From Lithobates sylvaticus (Eukaryota > Chordata > Amphibia > Anura > Ranidae), in the NCBI GenBank assembly GCA_028564925.1, contig CM053034.1:153429356-153493355 (forward strand): DNA of 64,000 nucleotides, given 5' to 3'. Below are positions 44,822 to 54,882 of the stretch, piece after piece; the first letter of the stretch is position 1, and each line of letters begins with the position of its first letter. Below the pieces are notes generated by a model. That model saw only the letters and a list, made by a program, of their open reading frames with translations, did not search any database and was not told the origin of the DNA. Position numbers and translations under genes: made by a program.

Positions 44822-45242
44822 TGCCCCGTAATGCCCAGAAATTCCGATCACAAAATCTGTCAGACTTTTTCCGACAAATTTTGTCCGACACTGGTGTTGC
44901 ATACACAGGGTCGGACAAAGTTGTCGGAAAATCCGATCATTCTGAACGTGGTGACGTTCGTTGCGTACGACGGAACTACGTAGAGGCTATTAGCCAATAG
45001 GTTTGGTCTCGTAATTTGATCTGAGCATGCGTGGTACTTTGTCCGTCGGAATTCTCTACACAGGATCGGAAAAAGTCCGCTCGGATTTTGTTGTCGGAAA
45101 ATTTGAGAGCAGGATCTCAAATTTTTTCCGTCGGAGATTCCGACGGAAAAAGTCCGATGGAGCCCACACACAGTCGGATTTTCCGACAACATGGTCCGAT
45201 AGGACATTTTCCGTCGGAATTTCCGACCGTGTGTATGGGGCA
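44822..45242. mobile_element. Harbinger-type MITE
   Basis: Ends TGCCCCGTA and GTGTATGGGGCA, bounded by TAA and TTA. In reverse order it matches the copies at 10175 and 21589 (CGACGGAACTACGTAGAGGC, GAGCATGCGTGG, AGCCCACACACAGTCGG). The left end has a short duplication of ATGCCC. Confidence 0.85.
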
Positions 45243-45357
45243 TTACTGTAATTGTCAGGATCACCAGATCAAAATAAGGGAAACCAAAAGGTACAGTAAC
45301 TCAGGGAAAACAACAAAGCTGCTAGAACAAGTGCAGTCATGATGTCATGCATGTTCA

Positions 45358-46190
45358 TGCAGCGCCCACCACTTTAGGTGGGTGCTATTAGTTTAATTGC
45401 AGGTTAAATTGCCAGTGCCTTACTGTATTTGTACAGGCCTGGAAGGTTTGTTCTGGGTTAGGGTGGAGTTATAAGTTAGAGGGGGGTGTGACCACCTGTC
45501 CAGAGAAGTGTCTGGAAAGGAGGCAGGTCAGGTTCTGAAGGAACATGAGTGCCTGTCCAATAGTTAATTTGCTTAGTCCGGGGTGGGGCCCATTCATATA
45601 CACTGGGGTCACATGTTCCCTGGGGAATTGGAGATGGGAAACTGATTAATCCACGCAAGCTTAAAGATGTGACCATAAGGCCCAGGGCTGGAAGGCCTGG
45701 TAATGCAGCAAATGCAGAACTGGAAAGCCACTGAACCTTGCCGGAAGGTGATGGAGAGTCAGGGACTCCAGAGCTGGAAGGTACTCATTCCACAAGCATG
45801 AACTAGCTACACATGGACCGGAGTGGACCAGGATATGCCTGGACCTTTCCTGAGCTGGCCTGAGAAAGAGGAAAAGGGGCAGGAAGGAGAAGGTAGGTGA
45901 GGCCTGGGACTGTCAGCCTTTTAAGTACCTCATATCTTTTAGAGGGATATGCATGTCAGCTCACATAGGAAAGGGACTATCCCTCACACACAGTGTTCCA
46001 GAGGCAACATGTATCCTGTGCATCATTGAGATGGTAGCACCTGCCGCAAATCTGGAAATAAAGTTGGAGTTTTGAACTGTTTTACACTGTCTGTGCCTCA
46101 TTATTGCAGGGGTGGAAGAAGCGGGGGTTAAACCAGCATCACTGTAATGAACTAACTTTGCAGCTCCCAAGGGAGTAGTGCACTTCATTC
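45358..46190 (+). repeat. Possible solo LTR (fossil)
   Basis: Starts TGCAGCGCCCACCACTTTAG and carries an AATAAA at about 46056-46062 followed by a GT-rich stretch, an arrangement seen in LTRs. No second LTR, gag or pol lies next to it. The identity as an LTR is a guess, as is the right limit. Confidence 0.25.
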
Positions 46191-47617
46191 ATTATAAGGT
46201 TTAGACAAACATTAAGGTCCTGGCTTGGCACCCTCATGGCATTAAGCTCCTTACTGTTTGTTATCACTGCCACCTCCTGCATTACTAAAGCCATGCTGCC
46301 TCCTCAGTAATGGTTTTTGTTATATCTAATGTATAGAATGCTGATGGTTATTTGAGGTTGGCCAATTTCTCGTGAATTTGAAGCTGCCAGAAAAACTGCA
46401 TTGAGAAATACATACACTGTGTTCTCATCATTTAAATAACATCTGAATGCAAATACACAATGTCACTGTCTGAGAATTTAGTCTTGGAATCTCCATTTAC
46501 ATAGTAACTTTCTGTGTAGGAGTTAAAGAAATATATAGGCTTGTATTTGAGCATATAAAAATAGGAATTATTAGACAGATCCTCAATTTATAACTAGCAA
46601 GAGAGGTTTACATGGAGGTGGTTCATGTGTGTGTAGGCACAATGCATAGCAAGTTCAATAAACAAACAAATTTACCGGTAGGTACGAGCTTTAGTTTCAG
46701 AACAAAATAACATTGTTGGTCTGAATTGTTTGTAGAACAGGTGAGCTAAATAAGATGTTTGCCTGTCACCAAGCCAAAGCTCTAGCTGCAGTGGGAAGTC
46801 ATAGATTTAGGAGCAGTATTACAACTGCTGCTAAATGTGACAACTTCCTGCTTAGCTGTAGCACACCCCACGTAGGAGCCGCTGGTAAATAGGCATCCCC
46901 CATCCTGCACAGCCAGGCACATCGAATCTCCACAGTATCCCAGAGTCAAGAAACAGTCCATATGTTTCATTGAGGGGATAAAACTTGGATAGGGTAGCAG
47001 GAAAATTATGGGATTTCGATTTTACTTTAGAATTCTTCAGGGACAACTTGGCTTATACAGTTTATGTACAGTCTATATAAACTCCTCTTCCTCCAGCACT
47101 CACTTGCTTGCAAAAAAAACATAGATCCAGCTGGAACCCTGCTTAATGAATCTGACAAAAAGGAACTTAGTAAGATGTAAGAAAAAGCCCTTTACAGGCA
47201 GGGACTGTGGGCCCCTTTGGTTGTGTAGAGAAAATCCGGTGTCCAGCTACATTTTTGTGGCTACTGATCCCAGCACCACCTCTTCAGGCACTGCCAGCTA
47301 GCCTGGTGGCAGCTGCCTCTCTAACTAGCCCTCCTGGCTACTTCCCACAGTACTCCCAGACTGTACACTCACCAGCCCACCCGGCTGACTTCTCCTGGAG
47401 GCCTCCTGGCTCCTGTTGTCCTCACTCTTGCTCCCTTGCCTCTGGACAGGTCTCCTCCGTGTGTTGTAAGAGGATCCCTCCAGCACCCGAGCTCCAGGAC
47501 CATGGTCAACCTCCCCCCCAGACTAGGGGGGTTACCCTCAAGGACCACTGACAACCTGCTCAGCACTCCATCTCCATCTTCTACCTGACTACCCTTGCAG
47601 CCCTGAACCAAGAGTAT
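46191..47617. other. Unassigned; possibly unique host DNA
   Basis: No repeat ends recognised. Minus-strand frames at 46782-47046 contain several Cys but match nothing I know and overlap each other in different frames. The 47207 plus frame is Pro/Ser-rich without a domain. Confidence 0.35.
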
Positions 47618-48015
47618 TTAAAGTGGTTGTAAACCCTTACAATCCACTTTTTGCTACAGGTAAGCCTATAATAAGGCTTACCTGTAGCTACCACGGATAT
47701 TTCCTAAACCTGCATGGTTTAGGAGATATCCCTTGTATCTGCATGTGCCGACGTCATCGGCACATGTGACATCATCGGCACATGCGCAGTGAAGCAATGG
47801 CACGTACGTGTCACTTGCTTCAGTAAGTATGCCATTACCGGTGGCTCTCGCACGGAAGTAACTCCGGGGAGAAATGTTGCCTGCCAGTGCTGTGTACGGG
47901 CATTGCAGCGAGGGCTTTGATCTCAGGTGAGTATTTTGCATAGCATACTAGCCCATTAGGCCTTTGTCTTGCAGGTGTTAGTTTTTTTTTTTTTTTTTAA
48001 AGTGGGTTTGCTTGC
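47618..48015. mobile_element. TTAA-type MITE, TTAAAGTGGTTG subgroup
   Basis: Left end TTAAAGTGGTTGTAAACCC with an adjacent hairpin (CAGGTAAGCCTATAATAAGGCTTACCTG). Near 48000 a poly-T run and AAAGTGGGTTTG indicate the region of the right end, which is not intact. Confidence 0.6.
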
Positions 48016-48604
48016 CCCCTGCCAGACCTTATGCTGGGTATTGTCTGGGGCCCTCATCACTCCAGGCAGCTCCTCCTAAACTCCCTCTCATTCATCTGGA
48101 AGCTTCTCCAAGGTTCCAGGAAGTAGGGGAAGGTACCAGAGGTGCTGCCTGGTGAGTCATCCAGCCTCCCTGAGTCACTGTTTTTTCTGAATTTTCTATT
48201 GCCAGCATATTTTTGTTTACATTTCAGCTCTTATCGGGAAGCCTGCTGACAGCTGATGAGTCATCGGTTGTTAAGGACGATGCAGCCAGCTTCCCAGCCC
48301 GCTGCTTAACAAGTTATTCTTCACACAGAATTCAAATCAGTCGATCATTTTTGGACTGATCCAAAACGAATCAACTAAATAAAATTAGTAACATCTTGAA
48401 TCTGTCTGAAACAAAACAAATTTTTCCGTTCTGCAGATATGTTAAAAAAAAGACCTACAATTTAGAGCTCTGTGGGCCAGCGCCTGGTCTTTACCTGTTG
48501 TGAGCAGTGCTGCCAGATGGATTAGGACAACTGCTGTCAGGAATCAGCAGTCGGCATGGCCAGATCTGCGTGGCTACATGTGAGAGTAGAATGTGTATTA
48601 TGCT
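48016..48604. other. Unassigned stretch
   Basis: No gene recognised. Confidence 0.4.
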
Positions 48605-49537
48605 TTAACCACTTGCCTACCATACACGAACACCTCCTTCCTGACCAAGTCATTTTTCAGCTTTCAGCGCTGTCGCATTTTGAATGACAATTGCGTGGTC
48701 ATGCAACCCTGTACCCAAATAAAATTTTCCAATTTTTTTCCCCACAGATAGAGCTATATTTTGGTGGTATTTGATCACCTCTGCAGTTTTTATTTCTTGC
48801 GCTATAAACAAAAGAAGAGGGACAAGTTTGAAAAAACATAATATTTTTTACTTTTTATTATAATAAATATCCACATTTTTTTTTTGTTTTAAGAAATTTT
48901 TTCCTCAGTTTAGGCCGATACGTATTCTTCTACATATTTTTGGAAAAAAAATCGCAATAAGCGTATGTTGATTGGTTTGCGCAAAAGTTATAGCGTCTAC
49001 AAAATAGGGGATAGATTTATGACATTTTTATTATTATTTTTTTTTTACTAGTAATGGCGGCAACCTGCGATTTTTATCGTGACTGTGACATTGCGGCGGA
49101 CATATCGGACACCTTTGACACATTTTTGGAACCATTCACATTTATACAGCGATCCGTGCTATAAAAATGCATTGATTACTGTATAAATGTGACTGGCAGG
49201 GAAGGGGTTAACACTAGGGGGCGCTGCAGGGGTTAATATGTTCCCTATGTTAGTGATTCTAACTGTGGGGGGAGGGGACTGACTGGGGGAGGGGACCGAT
49301 CGGTGTCCCTTTGTACAAGGGACACACCATCGGTCTCCTCTCCAGTGACAGGACATGGATCTGTGTGTTTACATACACAGATCCACGTCCTGCTCAGTTA
49401 CTGGGCAATCGCAGGTGCCCGGCGGACATCGCGCCCCCTAGTGGCCAAAATGGTAGCGCCGTCATATGACGGTGTCCCGCCACAAGAGCCGCACCGCTCC
49501 GCCGTCAATTGACAGTGGGCGGTCGGCAAGAAGTTAA
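48605..49537 (+). mobile_element. Non-autonomous piggyBac-type element, compact copy
   Basis: TTAA at both ends (48605 and 49534), inverted ends TTAACCACTTGCC and TTAACTTCTTGCC. It gives the clearest full plan of the family: AT-rich left half, AGTTATAGCGTCTACAAA, TTATACAGCGATC and a hairpin-rich right end (GTGTCCCTTTGTACAAGGG, GATCTGTGTGTTTACATACA). 933 bases, no transposase. Confidence 0.85.
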
Positions 49538-50286
49538 GTGAGATTTATTTACAGTGAAACTAAATTCTTCCAAACACCAGCACACATCAAACGTAAAAAT
49601 GTAAGTGAACCAAAAACCCAGAAAAAGTTTGAAAGCTGGATCTCAAATTTTCCGACAACAAAATCCGATCACAGCAATTCCGATCGTGTGTAGCCTATTC
49701 TGACGGACAAAGTGCCACGCATGCTTAGAAGAAATTCTGAGACGGAAGCGCTCGGTCAGGTAAAACTAGCGTTTGTAATCGATATAGCACATTCGTCACG
49801 CTGCAGTTTTAACAATTGTTTAATGCAGCGCATTCTCTTTTTCTTTATAATGCTAGAAGAATGAAGTTGTTTTGCTGCTCATATTCACACTGACTTCTCC
49901 AAAACGTATTTCTTTCTTCTTTTTCCTGATTTCATGACTAGAATATTTGTATTCGTCAAATCTCCAGAATCCTAATTTTATTTTTTCTTTCTAAATGTTG
50001 TGGTTGTTTTTTTAATCAAGATCTCCTTTATTTGACATTTTGCTCATCATCGTAATTTTTTGGGTGTGTTTTGTGTGTCTCAACTTACCACAACACCATT
50101 ATTAGCTTTTTATTTTATTGGTTAATTTTTTTAATCTCTAGGAGGTTGTTTGGTGTTGGTGCCCCTTGTTAATTTGACTTTGTATTTTTGAAATGTACCT
50201 GCCTACTCACAAATAAACTGGCCTTTTTGAAGTAAAATACATAGGCAAGTATTTTTTTAAAACAAAAAATGTCATAAACAAAATAA

Positions 50287-50398
50287 ACAGGAAGGCAACG
50301 CTGGAGAAACTGGTCAATTTGGCGAAGCCTTTTGGCCCCCAGAGCAGACATCAAATATTTAATAGCAAAATTGGTGGCCTGAGGAGTACATATCTAAA
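50287..50398 (+). pseudogene. Inverted MADF-like fragment (copy A)
   Basis: On the plus strand the frame reads ATLEKLVNLAKPFGPQSRHQ then SKIGGLRSTYLKG, clearly related to AALQKLLGLVKIMVP and SKIGDLRSTYLRER of the MADF gene, which lies on the other strand. It sits just downstream of the MADF stop. Copy B has the same fragment at 60672-60788, so it is ancestral to the family. Confidence 0.7.
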
Positions 50399-50517
50399 GG
50401 GAGAACAGTCTGGTCCAGAAGTCCAAGCGATCAGGAAGAGCAGATGACATCTATGCCCCCAAGATGTGGTCATACAAGAGGCTGCATCTTCTGTCAGACC
50501 AGACTGAACCCAGGCCA

Positions 50518-51856
50518 TCACTCTCTGGTCTTCCTTAGGCACTTCCCTCCAGGCTTCCTTCCAGGCTGTGGCTCTGCTCTTCTAGCTGTGGCAGGAGGTG
50601 GAGGATGAGGAGGGCGATGGTCGACCTCCCGGCTGCCACTTGCCACAGCCTCCTCCCGGCTGAGGTCTTCCTGTGTATGAAAATGGGACATAGTTTTAGT
50701 TCTTTGTTCATTAATCACACAATTTTCAGCTCATGACTGTTGCACATCGAATGTTAATAAATAGAACAGACTATCATTCAGAGCCCAGCATTTTTCATTC
50801 TTGTCCCAATAATTTTTGGTCACTACTGTCTATTGATATGTCAACCACTTTGTAAAATCACAACTTAAAGCGGAGTTCCACCCAAAAATGGAACTTCCGC
50901 TTTAAGCACTGCTCACCCCCTTACATGCCACATTTGGCATGTCATTTTTTTGGGGGGGGGGAGTGGGGGCTTCATTAGGAGGGGGACTTCCTGTCCCACT
51001 TCCTCCTTCCGCCCAGGAACCGCCCAGGCGACTGCTCCTTTCGTCTTAGGCGGCCCCTCCCTCTAGACGATCTCCTGGGACACGTGACAGGTCCCAGGAG
51101 ATCGCCTATCCACTCCGGGAGCGCAGCGCGACTCACGCATGCGCTGTGCATGCCCGGCCCTGAAGCCGATAGCTGTCATGGCCGGGTGCCCTGAGTGGCA
51201 ATGGAGGCGCCGGCGAAGAGGAGGGGGAGAGGAGCGACACCCCGTTCGGCCGCATTGCTGGACCGTGGAACAGGTAAGTGTCTGTTTATTAAAAGTCAGC
51301 AACTACACTTTTTGTAGCTGCTGACTTTAAAAAGGCCTGGAACTCCCCTTTAACTGATCAATAATAACATCTAGTTAACATCATTAAATGTACGACAAGA
51401 AATATGTTCAACAATGATATACCTGTCTCAAGCTGGGCCCCTCTATATGTTGCTGCCTGGAAGGCCCAGGTTGGATATCGGAAGCCTCAGCTGGGGGGAA
51501 AGAAGCCTTGAAGGAAGACTGTAGAGTGATGGCATGGGTTCCCTCGGGTCTGCCAGAAAATGTAGCCTCTCATAAAACAACATCCTGGGGACATTTGCAT
51601 CTCCTGATCGCAGGGAATTCTTGAACTTCTTGCGCTCCCTCAGATATGTGCTCCTCAGGTCACCAATTTTGGACTTCACATAGGTGATGTCTGCCGTGGG
51701 GACCATGATCTTTACCAAACCAAGTAGTTTCTGCAGCGCTGCCTTACTCTTACTTACGTCCTTATAAAAGGGGTCTGAAATCTGCCACAGGCAGGGCAGC
51801 TCCCTGAGCTGATCAATGATCATCACCCTAAAAAATGGGAGTTCGAAAGGATCCAT
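50518..51856 (-). pseudogene. MADF-domain accessory gene, copy A
   Basis: Two coding exons: 51856-51423 and 50670-50518, with AG acceptor at 50671-50672 and GT donor at 51421-51422. Exon 1 encodes a MADF domain (about residues 10-100: PCLWQISDPFYKD, KSKIGDLRSTYLRERKKF, LFYERLHFLAD). Compared with copy B it has a shift near a C6 run at about 51494 and exon 2 has lost most of its middle, keeping only EDLSREEA and a Lys/Arg/Pro-rich end. A TTAA MITE lies in the intron. An AG in TGTCTTGCAG just upstream of the ATG suggests a 5' untranslated exon. MADF domains bind DNA and occur in the accessory protein of PIF/Harbinger elements. Confidence 0.8.
50865..51353. mobile_element. TTAA-bounded MITE in the MADF intron
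   Basis: TTAAAGCGGAGTTCCA at 50865 and, inverted, TTAAAGGGGAGTTCCA at 51353, each with TTAA. Internal features: a CTCCTGGGACACGTG / GGTCCCAGGAG hairpin and an AAAGTCAGCAACTAC hairpin near the right end. It is the intact member of the 20404 family. Confidence 0.9.
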
Positions 51857-52153
51857 AGTATTCTCTGCAAGACACAACACAAGACAAACCATAATAATGT
51901 CAGGCTAAACTCTCCTAATCTTGTCTCAAAATAAGCCTCAATCTAGAAGCAGTATAGGCTAGTGATGTACCAAGTTCAAATTGTACCTTTATTATCAGGA
52001 TCGGCGCTCTCTCCCTCTGCTCACAGATCGTACGTACGACAGGCGCGTGTGATGTTTTATATACAGTGCGCATGTGTGAAACTCCGCCCACCCCTGACGA
52101 TCTTTCTAGTCTATTCCCCGCCCCTTCTCTTTACGGCGCAGTGGGGAGAGCAC

Positions 52154-53463
52154 ATAGCGGAGACACAGCAGGTGCGCACTAATTATTTCACTAATGAGGA
52201 GGAGGACGAGGAAAGCCCGGAGGCAGAAATGTCCTGATCCCGGAGGAGAAGATTTAAGGCCTCAAATATGTCTTTTGGAGAGATGTTGGAGATGGTGGAC
52301 ATATTGAAGAGGAGCGACTATGATGGGAAGTATGGGCCTTCCCTCAACCCAAATGTCAGAAAGGCCAAGATCATGGCTAAAGTTGTGAAGAGTCTGCAGA
52401 AGAACTTTAGGGTATGACGATCCAAGGATCAACTGAGGAAACGCTGGTCAGACCTGAAACTGAAGAAGCACGATCAGTACAGAAGGATCAAGCGAGTTCT
52501 GCTAAAAAGTAAGTAGTTGTCGTGTGTTCATATTATTATTATTGCTTGCATACTGCTCCATGTGCTTTGATTTAATGTTGTACCGTTTAAAATGGCCACT
52601 TTCATGTTTGTGGGTTCAATCGTTCGTAATCAAACTTCAATTACGATGTTTTGTCAAGTTGCAGTTAACTACATTTGTTCAGGCCTATCTATCTCTAGTC
52701 AAAGGAAGTTTCTTGTCTACAGGGCTTGGTAATAGACTGAAATGCAAACTTGATTCAGTGTAAAGGAGAGGACACTCAGTAGCTGTTTACACATCTGGAC
52801 TCTGGAGCACTAGTTCTGGGACACCAGAACACCCTTTTTATTAACATGTCCCACACACGTGCTCCAGTGGATACTATAGGGGGGTCTCCATCTGACAAAC
52901 TTTCACAAAACAGGTAAGTATTCCAGCTTTAGAAAGTGTCAAAAATACGTTTTTCTGCTTTGAACTTGGCCAAAAAACACAATTGTACGACACTTCCAAG
53001 CAATGTTTCATATTCCTATTTCTGCCCTCAAATATCTGTGTGCTAAGTATTCCTTTTGTACATTCTCATAGGGGAGAGAAGACTCGGGACGTCTGAGGAC
53101 ACCAGGGACCCCCCACCTCCCAAAGAAGGGCAAATTCCAACACCAGACGCAGAGGATGAGGAGGAAGGAGAGATTGTAGAAATTGGCAAAATTGTCACCA
53201 CAACAGGTGAGTTTCTGAGACCATAGCTTCAGGTTAGCTAATCAATGTATGCATGCATATTTATAATACACAGTGTTTTTTGGGGTTTATTTTTAGGTGA
53301 TGTGGATGTTGTGGAAGAAGACTCACATTTTACCAGTGAAAGTACCCAGATCCTCATCGGGGAGATAATGGGGTGCAATCGCGATTTAGATGATATCAAG
53401 AAAAACATCAATTATGTTCAACAAAAAATGAAGAACATCATTGATGTTTTAGGGAGAATTTGA
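52154..53463 (+). pseudogene. SANT/Myb-like accessory gene, copy A
   Basis: Exons 52154-52508, 53072-53206 and 53297-53463 correspond base for base in length (355, 135 against 132, 167) to copy B. The start is ATA instead of ATG and exon 1 has two stops, after EAEM-S and after the KNFRV block. The Myb/SANT-like region (NPNVRKAKIMAKVVKSLQK, QLRKRWSDLKLKK), the acidic linker (DAEDEEEGEIVEIG) and the coiled coil (RDLDDIKKNINYVQQKMKN) are all recognisable. It is transcribed away from the MADF gene. Dead by these changes, though the last two exons are open. Confidence 0.85.
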
Positions 53464-53523
53464 AACACACCAAACTAGCTAGCAGCCATTTTCATTTTTA
53501 AAAACAAAATTTTAAATTTTTAG

Positions 53524-53782
53524 AAAAGCCAAATTTGGAAGATGCACACAGTGTGTCAACGTGTGCTATCTCCTATGATGGGGTATCAATGTACACGTTT
53601 TGTGGGTGCAACCCCTTCCTTGCTACTAAAGTGGCTGAGGTGAAGGGCTTGCACCCCCAAAACACGTACATTGATCCCCCATGATGGGAGATAGCACATG
53701 TTGACATTATAGGCATGGGTTCTGGAAGAAAATGCCCAGTTTGATCCCCAATTTGTGTGCATCTTCTAAATTTGGCTTTTCC
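53524..53782. repeat. Hairpin between convergent genes (copy A)
   Basis: Inner arms 53555-53618 and 53639-53704, outer arms 53524-53550 and 53755-53781. The loop lies near CTACTAAAGTGGCTG. The same structure occurs at the same place in copy B (63828-63964). Confidence 0.85.
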
Positions 53783-54566
53783 AGGGGTGACACCCCATGT
53801 GATGAAGGCAATATCAACACATTTTGGACATACTCATGTCTGATATTGTCTTCACTTTTCAAAGTTGAACTTTGTAAGTTCCTGTGTTCTGTATGTTATG
53901 CTTTGATACATGCCTGTTTACACAAAAGCGGCAAGTTATATTAATGTTAGCAAAAATAATGTTATATCCACCAAATCTGTTGGTTTGTTGTAAAAACCCT
54001 TTTAAAAACGCACATGTGAATGTGCTTGAAGTAAAAAGTTGAATCATCAACAATGTGTGGCTTCCTTATTCATTACCCCAAAATCAGTATTTGTAGTAAA
54101 GTTGTTGTTTTCTGTGACAATGGGTGTTTTTTACTAAAGGCAAATCCACTTTGCACACTTTGCAGTTTCAGGTGCACTTTTGCAGTGCACTTGTAGTGCA
54201 TTGTGGATTTGGCTTTAGGAAATAACACTCACAGTGCTTTTTAATTTACCAACAATCACGCCATTTTCAGGACTCCACACATTTCTGTCATGGTGCTGAA
54301 AAGGAGTAATCTTTTTGTCAGTAATGCACTACATACATTAACTAGAAAAACTAGCTGTATGTAGCAGACCCACAACATTAGAAGATTATTTTATGAAGAA
54401 GACTGTCACCTCATCTCGCCCAGAAAGTGGGTTTACACTGTTGAAGATAAAGGCCAAAAAATAAACCATTAAATAAGCTAGGAGACACCTAAAACAAACC
54501 CAAGCAGTTAATGAAAACAAATATTATTTCAGTTTAAAAGAAAAATGTATTAAAAAAATGCCTCTC

Positions 54567-54882
54567 TCAGACATTGCCTGGCATATCAATGGCCCCCCTA
54601 CCCACAAAGTACTCCATATATCTTGTTCTGACTTTGCGGGCATTTTGGGGGGGCAAGCCAGAATGGACAGCTTCAAGGGCCATCAGGGTGGCATTTTGGG
54701 GTAAGTCAGCATCAGGGCCAACTGAGACCACATCGTTTGGTGAATGTTTTTTAAAAAAATTGTGCAGAATGCAGCAGGAAAGCACAATGTGATTGAGTTT
54801 ATATTCCACCATGTGGATGGGTGTCAAAAATAGGCAGAACCGGCTGGCCATTATCCCAAAAGTGTTCTCCACTACTCTTCGG
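54567..54882 (-). pseudogene. Harbinger transposase, C-terminal fragment
   Basis: About 105 codons end the DDE_Tnp_4-type transposase: RRVVENTFGIMASRFCLFL contains the catalytic Glu of the DDE triad in VEN.FG, followed by HIVLSCCILHNFF, a typical PIF/Harbinger block, and a stop at 54567. The rest of the gene should lie to the right, but a hAT element starts at 54883 and the DNA beyond it is a retroelement, so the upstream part is gone. The remaining frame has no stop or shift. It is convergent with the SANT-like gene. Confidence 0.9.

Larger units (their letters stand above)
49635..54882. mobile_element. Harbinger copy A, multi-gene, truncated both ends
   Basis: The left terminus is lost (it begins inside the GGATCTCAAATTTTCCGAC arm motif). 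Then follow an inverted MADF-like fragment, the MADF gene (minus), a divergent promoter, the SANT-like gene (plus), a hairpin and the C-terminal part of a DDE transposase (minus), which is cut at 54882 by a hAT element. A TTAA MITE (50865-51353) sits in the MADF intron. Order and splice sites match copy B (59891 onward). All three genes look damaged or truncated. Confidence 0.9.

Noticed and set aside
45358-46190. Complete retroelement around the possible solo LTR
   Set aside because: No gag- or pol-like sequence and no second LTR nearby; kept only as a low-confidence solo LTR.
46782-47046. Cys-containing minus frames that might be a host exon
   Set aside because: Two frames overlap, neither has a recognised domain or convincing splice sites at both ends.
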